From Spirochaetia bacterium (GTDB lineage Bacteria > Spirochaetota > Spirochaetia > DSM-16054 > Sediminispirochaetaceae), in assembly GCA_021736475.1 (NCBI GenBank), contig JAIPFV010000010.1, forward strand, positions 1 to 49,451: a stretch of DNA of 49,451 bases, given 5' to 3'. The position numbers and the translations under genes are program-made. This document shows positions 34,141 through 42,863 of this stretch, in pieces; within the stretch, counting starts at the first letter, position 1; every line of letters begins with the position of its first letter. The notes beneath the pieces were generated by a model. It saw only the letters and a program-made list of their open reading frames with translations, searched no databases and was not told the DNA's origin.

Positions 34141-34631
34141 GTTTAGCCGTATTTGATGTAATTGGCATCCTGATTCTACTGGCCGCGGGGATCCGCTGTA
34201 CTTTTCGCGGTTTTGTAGCGGAGTTCCTCTCGGCTTTGGCACTCATTACCGGTGTGGCGGCGGCGGTGGTTTTTACTGCTACCCTCTCTCCTGTGTTAGC
34301 TCCTTATATCGGAAATAATCTGTGGACTCCGATTATCGCTTTTCTTTTGATTTTTTTAGTCGGGTACGCATTTATCAAAATAATTGAGTCGACCTTCCAT
34401 CGCGTGATTGAGCGAGTGGAGTTGGAAAAACTCGACCAGGCCTTGGGCTTTTTTCTGGGGCTGATTGAAGGGTTTCTTGTGCTGGCGCTGTTGGTCTTTG
34501 TATTGCAGCTGCAGACGGTTGTTGAAGTACGCCCCTTTCTGGAGGAGAGTTTCCTGGCGCGGTTTCTTCAGCAGATCATCCCGGTAGGGGCTCGATTTTT
34601 AGAAGAAAGGTTACAGAATTACAGTGTTTGA
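34137..34631 (+). CDS. cvpA: CvpA family membrane protein
   Basis: 164 residues with four membrane helices and the family opening FDVIGILILLAAGIRCTFRGF (residues 5-25). CvpA proteins are linked to cell-envelope integrity, though the biochemical role is unclear. The start overlaps the MurG stop by four bases and its end overlaps the next gene by eight. As I recall, the cvpA neighbour of murG is shared with Borrelia and Treponema. Confidence 0.85.
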   Translation: MSLAVFDVIGILILLAAGIRCTFRGFVAEFLSALALITGVAAAVVFTATLSPVLAPYIGNNLWTPIIAFLLIFLVGYAFIKIIESTFHRVIERVELEKLDQALGFFLGLIEGFLVLALLVFVLQLQTVVEVRPFLEESFLARFLQQIIPVGARFLEERLQNYSV

Positions 34632-35817
34632 AAATATTATTGGTCATCAACGAATAGTTTCTCAGCTTACACAAGAGGTTGAACATAAAATGCTTCCAGG
34701 CGGGCTGCTGTTCTACGGCGATCCCTACAGCGGGAAGCTTTCAACTGCTCTGGAACTGGCACGGGTGCTTACTTGTAAACAAAGCGGGAAGTGGAGCTGC
34801 ATCTGCAGCTCCTGCCGGCAACACCGGGTGCTCGATCATCCTTATCTTTTGATGCTCGGGTCGCGCTATTTCAACGAAGAGATAGCCGCAGCAGCCGACA
34901 CGTTACAGCATAGTCGCAGCGAAGGTGCTCGGTTTCTATTTATCCGGGCCGTCAGAAAACTGACCCGACGATTTGATCCGATGTTGTGGGAGGGAAACGA
35001 ATCGAAGCTGAAGAAGATTCAAGACCCTATAACCAAACTTGAAGAGGAACTGGAGAACTTCTACCCGGAGGTGGAACTGCCGGAGGAGAGAAAACTTGAA
35101 AAGTCGCTAAAGAAGATAAGTTCATACTGTATGGAGCTTGAAAAGGTAGTTCCCCGGGATACCATTCCGATTGATCAAATTCGGGCGGTAAACCTATGGG
35201 TGCATACCAGCAGCTCCGACCAGTCCAAGGTAGTGATATTGGAGAATGCCGATAAGATGGGTGATGCCTCCCGAAATGCTCTGCTGAAGACTCTGGAGGA
35301 GCCTCCCGAAGGGACCTATTTTATACTGCTCTCAGCTCGTAAGGGGCGTATACTGCCTACCATCCTTTCAAGGGTCCGGCACTACTACTTTCCGCAACGT
35401 TCTTCGGATGTAGCCGCCCAGGTGCTGCAGAAGATTTTCCGCATCTCTTCACCTGAATATTCCGATCTGCGTTCCTTCTTTCTGGCCTGGCGCGGGGTGC
35501 CCCTGGAAAAGCTGCGCGCCCAATCGGAGCATTTTTTTAGTTACGTCTGGGGGGATTCCGAATGGGAGCCGGAGAAGCTGGATGAATTCCTTCAGGATTC
35601 TCAACTTAAGTTGTATTTTATCCCGTTTTTGAAAGAGCTTAGTGAGACCCTGGGCACATATATGACGGATTCACAGAGTACTCTACCGGTCTCTTACGGG
35701 GTCTTGGAAAGCTGGAACCGAAAAATTAAAACAGCCCTCATTAATTTTGAACATTACAACCAAGCCCCGGATCTTCTACTCGAGGGGCTGCTGTACTCAA
35801 TGAAGGAGATGGTATGA
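34624..35817 (+). CDS. DNA polymerase III delta'-like protein (HolB/DnaX-type AAA)
   Basis: 397 residues from a GTG. FYGDPYSGKLSTALELA (about 29-45) is a Walker-A-like loop with a Tyr in place of the usual first Gly/Ser, then a Zn-ribbon CKQSGKWSCICSSC (about 51-64), and DASRNALLKTLEEPPEGTYFILLS with ILSRVRHYYFP, the sensor region where the common Cys of SRC is Val. An acidic/basic helical insertion (about 125-175) is unusual. It likely serves the clamp loader. It overlaps both neighbours and so belongs to the coupled operon. Confidence 0.8.
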   Translation: MFENIIGHQRIVSQLTQEVEHKMLPGGLLFYGDPYSGKLSTALELARVLTCKQSGKWSCICSSCRQHRVLDHPYLLMLGSRYFNEEIAAAADTLQHSRSEGARFLFIRAVRKLTRRFDPMLWEGNESKLKKIQDPITKLEEELENFYPEVELPEERKLEKSLKKISSYCMELEKVVPRDTIPIDQIRAVNLWVHTSSSDQSKVVILENADKMGDASRNALLKTLEEPPEGTYFILLSARKGRILPTILSRVRHYYFPQRSSDVAAQVLQKIFRISSPEYSDLRSFFLAWRGVPLEKLRAQSEHFFSYVWGDSEWEPEKLDEFLQDSQLKLYFIPFLKELSETLGTYMTDSQSTLPVSYGVLESWNRKIKTALINFEHYNQAPDLLLEGLLYSMKEMV

Positions 35818-36983
35818 GAAAATTTATCCAGCGAGCCCTCAACAAGCTTTCGAAACTCGATCAAGAACAAATTCGTGCCCTTCTGTATGATTTAGCCTCT
35901 GAAAATGAAACCCTCGAAATGGTACTCAACTCAATGACCGATGGAGTGTTGGTGACCGACCTGGAACATAAAATCATTTTTACTAACCAAGGCGTTCACA
36001 CGCTGCTCCCCATGCTGCGCAGTGAACCGGAGGAGCACCTGCTGTGGGAAGCGGTTGCCGACAAAGAAATTGCTTCGTTTTTGAAAGAGAGTGTAAAAAA
36101 GAACTCCCAGAGGGAGGAAGAGGAGTTTACCCTCGATGGAAGTGGTCCGGACCGAACCCTCTCTTTTTCTGTAGTACCGGTTAACCGGGATGATGAGCCC
36201 CATGGAAATCTTATTTTAGTCTCCGATATTACCGATAGACGCAAACGGGAGGCTCGTCTGCGCCGGGCAGAGAGCCTGGCTTCACTGACAACCCTGGCCG
36301 CGGGGGTAGCCCATGAAATAAAAAACCCCCTCGGCTCCATTGGAATCCACATTCAGCTTATTCAAAAAGCCCTAAAACAGAAACAATGCCTGGATGAGGA
36401 GACCGCCGGACGTTACCTTGAGATAATTACCGAGGAGATAGAGCGGCTGAATGGAATTGTGGTGGATTTTCTGTTTGCGGTAAGGCCGATGGATACCAGT
36501 ATGAAACGCAGCACTGTCAACGGGGTTGTAGAGGAGCTGATTGAGTTTATCAAGTACGAATTGGAAGAGAACCAGGTAAAACTGGATACCAAGCTGCAGC
36601 GGAACCTGCCGAAGGTTGATCTGGACGAGAAGTACATGAAACAGGCTTTGATCAATATAATAAAAAATGGTGTTGCTGCAATGAACCAGGGGGGTACCCT
36701 CAAAATTGTAACCCGGGAGGATCAAGGCTTCGTTCATATTGATATCAGCGATAGCGGAATCGGTATGTCGGAAGAGCAGCTGTCCAAAATTTTTGAACCC
36801 TATTATACTACTAAAGAGTTTGGTTCCGGTTTAGGATTAACAGTGGTGTATAAAGTAGTTCGGGAACATAATGGAGAGGTATCTGTGCACTCCAGGGAAA
36901 ACCAAGGCACTACTTTTACCATTAGCTTACCGATACCCGACAGCGAGAAAAGACTGCTTGATTGGAAAGGTGAAGAGGAATGA
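35814..36983 (+). CDS. Soluble PAS-domain histidine kinase, NtrB/Hk2-like
   Basis: 389 residues without membrane helices. A PAS domain (about 32-140), a HisKA helix with His167 in AAGVAHEIKNPLGS, and an HATPase domain with an N-box (ALINIIKNGVAAMN), DSGIGMS and GSGLGLTVVYK. It should phosphorylate the response regulator encoded immediately downstream with a four-base overlap. Cytoplasmic kinases paired with NtrC-type regulators include NtrB and Borrelia Hk2, whose locus has, as I recall, the same neighbours. Confidence 0.9.
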   Translation: MRKFIQRALNKLSKLDQEQIRALLYDLASENETLEMVLNSMTDGVLVTDLEHKIIFTNQGVHTLLPMLRSEPEEHLLWEAVADKEIASFLKESVKKNSQREEEEFTLDGSGPDRTLSFSVVPVNRDDEPHGNLILVSDITDRRKREARLRRAESLASLTTLAAGVAHEIKNPLGSIGIHIQLIQKALKQKQCLDEETAGRYLEIITEEIERLNGIVVDFLFAVRPMDTSMKRSTVNGVVEELIEFIKYELEENQVKLDTKLQRNLPKVDLDEKYMKQALINIIKNGVAAMNQGGTLKIVTREDQGFVHIDISDSGIGMSEEQLSKIFEPYYTTKEFGSGLGLTVVYKVVREHNGEVSVHSRENQGTTFTISLPIPDSEKRLLDWKGEEE

Positions 36984-38338
36984 AATTTTCTATTCTAATT
37001 GTAGATGATGAGAAGAATATTCGTGAAGGTCTTGGACGTTCCCTTGAGATGGACGGCTATGAGGTTCTGCTGGCGGAGGATGGAAAGCAGGGCTGGTCCC
37101 TGGTAAACGAGGAGCACGTCGATCTGGTTATCGCCGATCTGAAGATGCCGGAGATGTCCGGCGAAGAGCTGCTCAAACGGATTAGCTCGGCATATCCCAC
37201 TATTCCAGTGATTATCCTCACCGGCCATGGAACTATTGAATCGGCTGTCGAGGCGATGCGCAACGGGGCCTTTGACTTTGTTACCAAACCGGTCAATCTC
37301 GATCGCCTGTCGCTGCTGACCAAACGGGCTCTGTCTAACCGAGAACTGGTTCTGCAGCACCGTAACCTGAAAGAAGAGGTCGAGCGCCTCAAGAGCCGTC
37401 GTACCGCCGGAGCAATAATCGGTAAAAGCAGTCAGATGCAGAAGATTATGCAGATGATCGAACAGGTAGCTGCTACCAAGGCCAGTGTGCTGATTACCGG
37501 GGAGAGCGGGGTAGGGAAAGAGCTGGTGGCGGATGCGGTGCATAACCTCTCTAATCGCAAAGATAACCCCTATATCAAGGTTCATTGTGCTGCTCTGGCC
37601 GAGAGTTTGCTTGAAAGTGAACTCTTCGGACATGAAAAGGGTGCCTTTACCGGTGCTGTTTCGATGAAGCGCGGACGCTTCGAATTGGCCCACACAGGAA
37701 CTATATTCCTTGATGAAATTGGAGAAATCAATCAGCAGGTGCAGATAAAAATTCTGCGGGTCCTGCAGGATAAAAAGTTTGAACGGGTCGGCGGTGAACA
37801 TACCCAAGAGGTGGATGTTCGGGTGGTCTCAGCAACTAATCGGGACTTGAAAAGTGAAATTGAGGAGGGACGCTTTAGGGAGGATCTGTTTTACCGCTTG
37901 AATGTAGTCAATATCCATGTACCCCCCCTCCGAGACCGTAAAGAAGATATTCCTCTGCTCATTTCCGCTTTTCTGCAGGAGTTTAGCGAAGAGAACCAAA
38001 AGAATATTGAAGGTATTGATCCACGGGCACGTTTGGCTCTGTATAATTATCACTGGCCGGGAAATATCCGTGAACTGCGTAACTGTATTGAAAGCGCGGT
38101 GGTAATGTCCAAGGGCAATATCATCAGTTATGACGACCTTCCACCTACAGTGACCTCCGGTTCCGAGACCGATTATATAAAAATAGAGGTCGGCAGCTCG
38201 ATGGAGGATGCCGAGCGTGAGATGATCCGCGCAACTCTCCACCGGGAAAACGGCAACAAGTCACGAACCGCAGATGTGCTGGGGATAGGTCGCAAGACGC
38301 TTCACCGAAAAATCCAGGAGTACAAGCTGGAGGAGTAG
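36980..38338 (+). CDS. Sigma-54-dependent response regulator, NtrC/Rrp2-like
   Basis: 452 residues: receiver domain (1-120) with phospho-acceptor Asp53 and Lys103, an AAA+ domain with Walker A GESGVGKE (174-181) and the sigma-54 contact loop GAFTGA (221-226), and a C-terminal Fis-type helix-turn-helix ([22 protein letters not shown]). When phosphorylated it should remodel sigma-54 RNA polymerase. A perfect sigma-54 promoter stands 5.2 kb away before a sigma factor gene, which makes a Rrp2-RpoN-RpoS type cascade plausible. Confidence 0.93.
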   Translation: MKFSILIVDDEKNIREGLGRSLEMDGYEVLLAEDGKQGWSLVNEEHVDLVIADLKMPEMSGEELLKRISSAYPTIPVIILTGHGTIESAVEAMRNGAFDFVTKPVNLDRLSLLTKRALSNRELVLQHRNLKEEVERLKSRRTAGAIIGKSSQMQKIMQMIEQVAATKASVLITGESGVGKELVADAVHNLSNRKDNPYIKVHCAALAESLLESELFGHEKGAFTGAVSMKRGRFELAHTGTIFLDEIGEINQQVQIKILRVLQDKKFERVGGEHTQEVDVRVVSATNRDLKSEIEEGRFREDLFYRLNVVNIHVPPLRDRKEDIPLLISAFLQEFSEENQKNIEGIDPRARLALYNYHWPGNIRELRNCIESAVVMSKGNIISYDDLPPTVTSGSETDYIKIEVGSSMEDAEREMIRATLHRENGNKSRTADVLGIGRKTLHRKIQEYKLEE

Positions 38339-38345
38339 GAATCGC

Positions 38346-38786
38346 TCAAGCCCCGCGTTTGGCAGCCTCCCAGGCCTTTATGCGCTGGTAGGCGGTGTTC
38401 AGCTGCTGCGACGTGTGGGTTGCTTCCCGCTGTTTATTACTATCGGAGGCATGCAGATCCGGATGATGGGTGCGCATCAGCCTGCGGTAGGCGTTACGAA
38501 CCTCCGTAAACGTGGCCCCAAAGGCGACCCCGAGGAGGGAGTAATCTTTACGCAGCTCCTCGGGAGGCAGTCGCTCCGTGGTGCCGGCCTTTGAGCTGCC
38601 GGTAGTTCGGCCGGAACCGTTGCTACGGTCGGAAGAGCTCCCGTTTCGCAAAAACTCATCCAATTCGTTCCAGGCTTCCTGATAATCAGTGTCTCCCTGG
38701 GCTTGTTCAAACCACTCATCAGAGGGGGCTCCGAAACGAATGTAGGAGCGCAGGAGGCGTTCAAATCGTTCAAATAGAGGGTCCAT
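38346..38786 (-). CDS. J-domain protein (DnaJ-like)
   Basis: 146 residues from the ATG at 38786; a longer open frame upstream to 39047 is antisense-frame shadow of the neighbouring gene. The C-terminal J domain (about 80-140) has KDYSLLGVAFGATFTEVRNAYRRLMRTHHPDLH, with the HPD tripeptide needed to stimulate Hsp70. The N-terminal half is acidic with an SSDRSNGSGRTTGSS linker. It overlaps the stop of the DapF-like gene by 17 bases, implying co-expression. The partner DnaK is not in the window. Confidence 0.82.
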   Translation of the reverse strand: MDPLFERFERLLRSYIRFGAPSDEWFEQAQGDTDYQEAWNELDEFLRNGSSSDRSNGSGRTTGSSKAGTTERLPPEELRKDYSLLGVAFGATFTEVRNAYRRLMRTHHPDLHASDSNKQREATHTSQQLNTAYQRIKAWEAAKRGA

Positions 38787-39642
38787 ACTCTTCTCCGTCA
38801 ATAAACTGTTGATCATCATCGGATGAGTAGGTGCCGCTGAAGGCGTAGTGAGGGGTGCCTGCAAGATATACGCTCTTGCTGCGCTCGTTCCATTCAAAGA
38901 AAAACCTTCCACCGCTGGAGAGCTGGATGATGAGGTCTCGGTCACAGAACCCGTTGGCCACTGCGGCGACCCCGGCAGCGGCCGCCGCCTCGACAATATC
39001 GGGCAGCACCGTGATCGACTCCGGCACTGAAAAAAGAATCTCCTCACTGCTGCGTACCTGATACAACACCAGGGTATGGGCCTGGCCGGCTATCGGCACG
39101 CTGTGGGGAATTTTGTCGTTCTCCTGGGTTGAAAAATTACTGGAGTAGATGGCCGCATAGGGACGGCTGAAAAGCACCGGCGTCGATTGAATGCTTCGAC
39201 CCTGTGTCTGGAGTCCTACTTGGAAATCAATCGAGCTTCCCGGTACAATTTGACTCTCCGGTTTTGAAAAGGGAATTCCCACCCGGTAGCTGAAATGTGA
39301 GCTGTCAATGCAGTGCAGTCGCTCAGAACCTCGTGTGGTATCAAATATCAGCTCCTCCTGCTGTACCAGTCCAAAATCGAAGGCGTAACGAGCGGCACAC
39401 ATCAACACCTCAATTGGCGGGGTCTGTTCGTTCCCATCGGCCGAATAATAGTAAAGGGAGGCACTCTGTTCATTTGAGGGGCTTATAAAAATTACCCCCA
39501 TACCGCCGATACCTTCGTGGCGGTTGCACAATCGATGGACCAGGGGGGCGGCATGCTGTTCTTCGGGCATCTCATTATTAAACGCGTTAATAAGGATGTA
39601 GTCGTGGTTGGCAATAAATAACTTGTAGAATCCAAATTCCAT
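38770..39642 (-). CDS. Diaminopimelate-epimerase-fold protein, probably inactive as an epimerase
   Basis: 290 residues. The DapF pattern is recognisable: FYKLFIANHDYILIN at the start, RLCNRHEGIGGMGV (37-50), SADGNE..MCAARYA (67-87) and the C-terminal WNERSKSVYLAGTPHYAFSGTY. The first catalytic Cys is kept (Cys82), but CGNG has become CAAR, and the second site ACGTGAC reads EAAAAAGVA (219-227), so the second Cys is lost. Spirochaetes of this group are generally reported to use ornithine rather than diaminopimelate in peptidoglycan, so a changed role is plausible. It overlaps the J-domain gene. Confidence 0.7.
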   Translation of the reverse strand: MEFGFYKLFIANHDYILINAFNNEMPEEQHAAPLVHRLCNRHEGIGGMGVIFISPSNEQSASLYYYSADGNEQTPPIEVLMCAARYAFDFGLVQQEELIFDTTRGSERLHCIDSSHFSYRVGIPFSKPESQIVPGSSIDFQVGLQTQGRSIQSTPVLFSRPYAAIYSSNFSTQENDKIPHSVPIAGQAHTLVLYQVRSSEEILFSVPESITVLPDIVEAAAAAGVAAVANGFCDRDLIIQLSSGGRFFFEWNERSKSVYLAGTPHYAFSGTYSSDDDQQFIDGEEYGPSI

Positions 39643-39685
39643 GCCTCACATCATACAAAAAAAATCAATAAGAAGCTATAAGAGC

Positions 39686-39726
39686 AATTCTAAATTTGGA
39701 AGTCTACGACTTCCAAATTTAGAATT
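39686..39726. repeat. Palindromic repeat copy R1
   Basis: A perfect 19-base inverted repeat around a 3-base loop (39686-39704 and 39708-39726), extendable to AGC..GCT with one bulged base. It shares 17 of 18 arm positions with copy R3 at 47390-47429, differing by a paired change. Confidence 0.9.
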
Positions 39727-39773
39727 TGCTTCATTTTCTTAGCACAAAATTGTGTATCAAAACAGTTGGAGGC

Positions 39774-39816
39774 ATTCTAATTTTGAATAGTGCAATGCAC
39801 TATTCAAAATTAGAAT
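39774..39816. repeat. Palindromic repeat copy R2
   Basis: A perfect 21-base inverted repeat around one central base (39774-39794 and 39796-39816). The outer part ATTCTAATTT..AAATTAGAATTGCT resembles R1 and R3; the inner part differs. Its right arm covers the -35 region of the helicase gene. Confidence 0.88.
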
Positions 39817-39824
39817 TGCTGAGC

Positions 39825-39830
39825 TATAAT
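39825..39830 (+). promoter_or_regulatory. Perfect -10 box six bases before the helicase ATG (leaderless candidate)
   Basis: TATAAT at 39825-39830 ends six bases before the ATG at 39837, so transcription would begin on the start codon. The -35 region (ATTCAA, 39802-39807) is weak and lies in palindrome R2. No Shine-Dalgarno precedes the ATG; GGAGG at 39768-39772 stands before a possible TTG start at 39783 (in frame, adding 18 residues) but inside the repeat. Confidence 0.5.
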
Positions 39831-39836
39831 CACGGC

Positions 39837-42299
39837 ATGAAAAGTGCAGAACGGTTTACATCGGAAGTAATGGCAACAATCAAAGCGGCTATTGAGGATG
39901 CAGAGGGTCAGGAAGTACTGTTTTACGGCAAGGTGAACAGTGAAGGGTTGGTTGATGAGATAGATGCAGCCGGCCGCGGTAATGAAACCGCTGCACCGGC
40001 CTTGTTTCCCTATATGGAGAGCGGCGATGTGGTAATTCATAATCACCCCTCCGGAGTTCTGCGTCCCAGCGACGCCGATCTGCAGGTTGCCTCACGGCTC
40101 GGAAATCAGGGAATCGGTTTCTACATTATCGATAACCGGCTGAAAAGCGTGTACTGCGTCAGTGAACCGCTGGTTCAAGAGCCGAAAACCCCCCTGGCTG
40201 TGGGCAGTTTGTCCGATATCCTTCGTCCCGGCGGGGTAATGAGCACCCAATTTCCCTCTTACGAGTCACGGGAACCCCAGATAGCTATGCTAGAAGCGGT
40301 GGGCGCCGCATTTAATGAACAGCAACTTGCCGTGATTGAGGCCGGGACCGGTGTCGGGAAATCACTTGCCTATCTGCTTCCGGCGGCCTCATGGGCACTG
40401 CAAAACCGCGAGCGGGTAATTATTTCAACCGCTACTATTAACCTTCAGCAGCAGCTGCTGGATAAGGATATCCCCCTGGCAGAAAAGCTGCTTGGAAAAC
40501 AGGTAGATGCAAAGCTGGTAAAGGGGCGCGGCAATTATGTGTGTTTACGTCGTCTGGAAGATACTATCGAAGAGATGGCCCTGTTCAGCCAGGAGGAGAG
40601 CGAGCTGGAGGCTATAAAGAAGTGGTCCGAAGTAACCGACAGCGGCAGTCGGGATGATCTTTCCTTCTTCCCCTCTCAGGATATCTGGAGCCGGGTATGT
40701 TCGGAATCAGACGCCTGTATGGGACTGCGCTGTCCCCATCGTGATCGCTGTTTTGTACTGCGCTCCCGGCGGGAAGCCGCGGCATCCAACCTTCTAGTCG
40801 TAAACCACCACTTGCTGTTCTCCGATCTGGCGGCCCGGGTAGACGGGGCCGGTTTTGACAGTACGGCGGTGCTGCCGCCGGCGGCCCATATAATTTTTGA
40901 TGAGGCCCACTCCCTTGAAAAAAGTGCTACCAGTTTTTTTTCGGACCGCTACAACAAGTTTGCTTTGTTCAAGCAGCTGCGGCGCATCTACAGCCGCAGG
41001 CACAACCGCGCTTTCGGGCTTGCCCTGCAGCTTCAAAAGTATTCAGATGATCAGGAAGTATACCAAACTATTCCTACGCTGGTGCAGGAGCTGCATCGCG
41101 AGGCTGATAAACTTGATGACCAGCTTCTCTCTTTCTTGGATACTTCCGGTAATTTCTGGATCAAGCAAAGTACCGATCCACAGCAGCTATCGGAAGCGCT
41201 GGATCCGATTCGACACCTGCGTACCGCCCTGAATAAGCTCCTCTCTGCTCTTGAGCGGGGAATGGAGAAGGTGGACGAGAAGTACGCCCAGGAGTCGGAA
41301 GTTTTTGAAACGGGCATTGTGATTGAACGGCTGGCCTCCCAGGCAAAGGTGCTGGGAGCAATAGAACGGTATGACGAGCAGGAAGATGCGATTTGCTGGA
41401 TCGAGAAGGGGTTTACCTCGAAGCGGGAACCCTTTTGCAATTTAATTCGCACCCCGCTGCAGATCTCCGAGCTTATGCAGGAGGCGGTATATGAGCCGCA
41501 TAAAACCGTTATCGCTACCTCGGCGACTCTGACTGTGCGAAAACAGTTTCAGTATTGGCTGAGCCGGGTTGGTTTGAACGGAATGTATCAGGACCGCCTC
41601 TCTACGGTGCAGCTGGAGTCTCCATTTCACTACCGGAAACAGGTCTTGCTGGCAGTTCCCAACGACGCTCCACAGCCCAACCAACCGGGCTATCAGGAGT
41701 ATGTAAGTGCCTTCGTGGCGAAGAGTCTTGCAATTTCCGAAGGAAGTGCGCTGGTATTGTTTACCTCCTACCGGATGCTGCAGGAGACCCATGCGCAGGT
41801 TGCTCCCGGCTTAGAGGAGAGGGGGATATCGGTTCTGAAGCAGGGCGGAGAGGAGCGTTCGAAGCTGATGGCTCATTTTCACTCGGATATCTCCAGTGTG
41901 CTCTTTGCAACAGACTCTTTCTGGGAAGGGGTCGATGCCCCCGGAGAGGCGCTGCGGCTGGTAATAATCTGCCGGCTTCCTTTTGCAGTGCCCACCGACC
42001 CTGTGGTGCAGGCTCGCATGGAGGCGGTTGAGAAGAGGGGGGGCAACTCGTTTATGAACTATTCTCTGCCTCAGGCGGCAATGAAACTTCGTCAGGGCTT
42101 TGGCCGTTTAATGCGTCGTAAAACCGACCGCGGAGTGGTCTGCATTCTTGACTCACGGATTATCCATAAGAGCTACGGAAAAATATTGCTGGGATCATTG
42201 CCGACCACGGGGCAGAAAATAGAGAGCGGCGCCCAGGTACTGCAGGGCATGGAAGATTTTTTTTACACGGCGGACACTCACAATGTCAAAGATTTGTGA
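39837..42299 (+). CDS. DinG-family helicase fused to an N-terminal RadC-like JAMM domain
   Basis: 820 residues from the ATG at 39837 (the frame is open to 39726). Residues about 1-110 form a JAB/MPN domain with the full metal motif His68-x-His70, Ser78, Asp81 (HNHPSG..RPSDAD), as in RadC. Residues about 145-820 are an XPD/DinG superfamily 2 helicase: Walker A EAGTGVGKS (168-176), iron-sulfur cysteines in NYVC and ESDACMGLRCPHRDRC, DEAH at 355-358, and a C-terminal GFGRLMR motif. It probably unwinds DNA during repair; the JAMM part could be a metallopeptidase or a protein-binding module. It is preceded by two palindromic repeats. Confidence 0.88.
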   Translation: MKSAERFTSEVMATIKAAIEDAEGQEVLFYGKVNSEGLVDEIDAAGRGNETAAPALFPYMESGDVVIHNHPSGVLRPSDADLQVASRLGNQGIGFYIIDNRLKSVYCVSEPLVQEPKTPLAVGSLSDILRPGGVMSTQFPSYESREPQIAMLEAVGAAFNEQQLAVIEAGTGVGKSLAYLLPAASWALQNRERVIISTATINLQQQLLDKDIPLAEKLLGKQVDAKLVKGRGNYVCLRRLEDTIEEMALFSQEESELEAIKKWSEVTDSGSRDDLSFFPSQDIWSRVCSESDACMGLRCPHRDRCFVLRSRREAAASNLLVVNHHLLFSDLAARVDGAGFDSTAVLPPAAHIIFDEAHSLEKSATSFFSDRYNKFALFKQLRRIYSRRHNRAFGLALQLQKYSDDQEVYQTIPTLVQELHREADKLDDQLLSFLDTSGNFWIKQSTDPQQLSEALDPIRHLRTALNKLLSALERGMEKVDEKYAQESEVFETGIVIERLASQAKVLGAIERYDEQEDAICWIEKGFTSKREPFCNLIRTPLQISELMQEAVYEPHKTVIATSATLTVRKQFQYWLSRVGLNGMYQDRLSTVQLESPFHYRKQVLLAVPNDAPQPNQPGYQEYVSAFVAKSLAISEGSALVLFTSYRMLQETHAQVAPGLEERGISVLKQGGEERSKLMAHFHSDISSVLFATDSFWEGVDAPGEALRLVIICRLPFAVPTDPVVQARMEAVEKRGGNSFMNYSLPQAAMKLRQGFGRLMRRKTDRGVVCILDSRIIHKSYGKILLGSLPTTGQKIESGAQVLQGMEDFFYTADTHNVKDL

Positions 42300-42431
42300 A
42301 AGCCTGAGTCTAAAGGCAAAGGCCTCAGACCCAGAGTTGCACAATACACCTGCCCATAAAATAACTTACCATAAAAAAAGCTGCCCCTGAGGAGCAGCTG
42401 CTTTGTAGCTTTCAATTACTCTGAAGTAAGT
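42300..42431. other. Convergent spacer between helicase and groES genes
   Basis: It contains the groES terminator and no gene. The same hairpin could serve as an imperfect terminator for the helicase gene, since a short T run is lacking on the plus strand. Confidence 0.6.
42373..42399 (-). terminator. Rho-independent terminator of groES
   Basis: Stem AGCTGCTCC/GGGGCAGCT (42399-42391 with 42387-42379, one G-T pair, 3-base loop) followed on the minus strand by seven T (42379-42373). Confidence 0.88.
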
Positions 42432-42695
42432 TTACTCGATAACTGCCAAAATATCAGCATAGCGGATGAGCAGATGATCTTCGTTGTCGGAGCTGACAGT
42501 TGTTCCGGCGTACTTATCGTACATAACCTTCTGTCCTGCTTTCACATTGATCGTCTCATCATCACCAACCGCGACTACCGTACCAGTTTGCGTTTTTTCC
42601 TGGGCCGTTTGCGGTATGAAAATACCTCCGGCCGTTTTCTCTTCGACTTCCTCCAGTTTGATAAGCACTCGATCACCAAGCGGCTTTATCTTCAT
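42432..42695 (-). CDS. groES: Co-chaperonin GroES
   Basis: 87 residues, full length, with KPLGDRVLIKLEEVEEKTAGGIFIP at the start, the mobile loop, and GQKVMYDKYAGT and ILAVIE at the end. It caps the GroEL chamber during protein folding. groEL does not follow; a terminator does. Separate groES and groEL genes are known in spirochaetes. GGAGGAAG precedes the ATG. No CIRCE element is seen upstream. Confidence 0.97.
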   Translation of the reverse strand: MKIKPLGDRVLIKLEEVEEKTAGGIFIPQTAQEKTQTGTVVAVGDDETINVKAGQKVMYDKYAGTTVSSDNEDHLLIRYADILAVIE

Positions 42696-42760
42696 ACCTT
42701 CCTCCTGAATTAGTAATTAAATAATTTTCACATTAAAACATGTGTAGGGACTTCGATAAA

Positions 42761-42789
42761 AATATACGAATGAAAGGGGGGCGGGTCAA
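42761..42789 (-). promoter_or_regulatory. Promoter of groES
   Basis: On the minus strand TTGACC (42789-42784), 17 bases, TATATT (42766-42761), a good vegetative promoter. No sigma-32-type box or CIRCE repeat is visible, so heat control, if any, is by another route. Confidence 0.82.
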
Positions 42790-42863
42790 GCAGAAACTAA
42801 AAAAAATGTAAGCTTGCCGGTTGCTTTGTTTATGTGTATTTTTAACTCACAAGAGGAAGTAGT

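Noticed and set aside
38346..39047. A 233-codon reading of the J-domain gene starting at 39047
   Set aside because: The first 87 codons lie inside the DapF-like gene in another frame, are low-complexity and Ser/Arg-rich, and the ATG at 38786 begins a sensible protein.
42696..42800. CIRCE or sigma-32 heat-shock element before groES
   Set aside because: I looked for TTAGCACTC-N9-GAGTGCTAA and for CTTGAA/CCCCAT-type boxes and found neither; a normal vegetative promoter is present instead.
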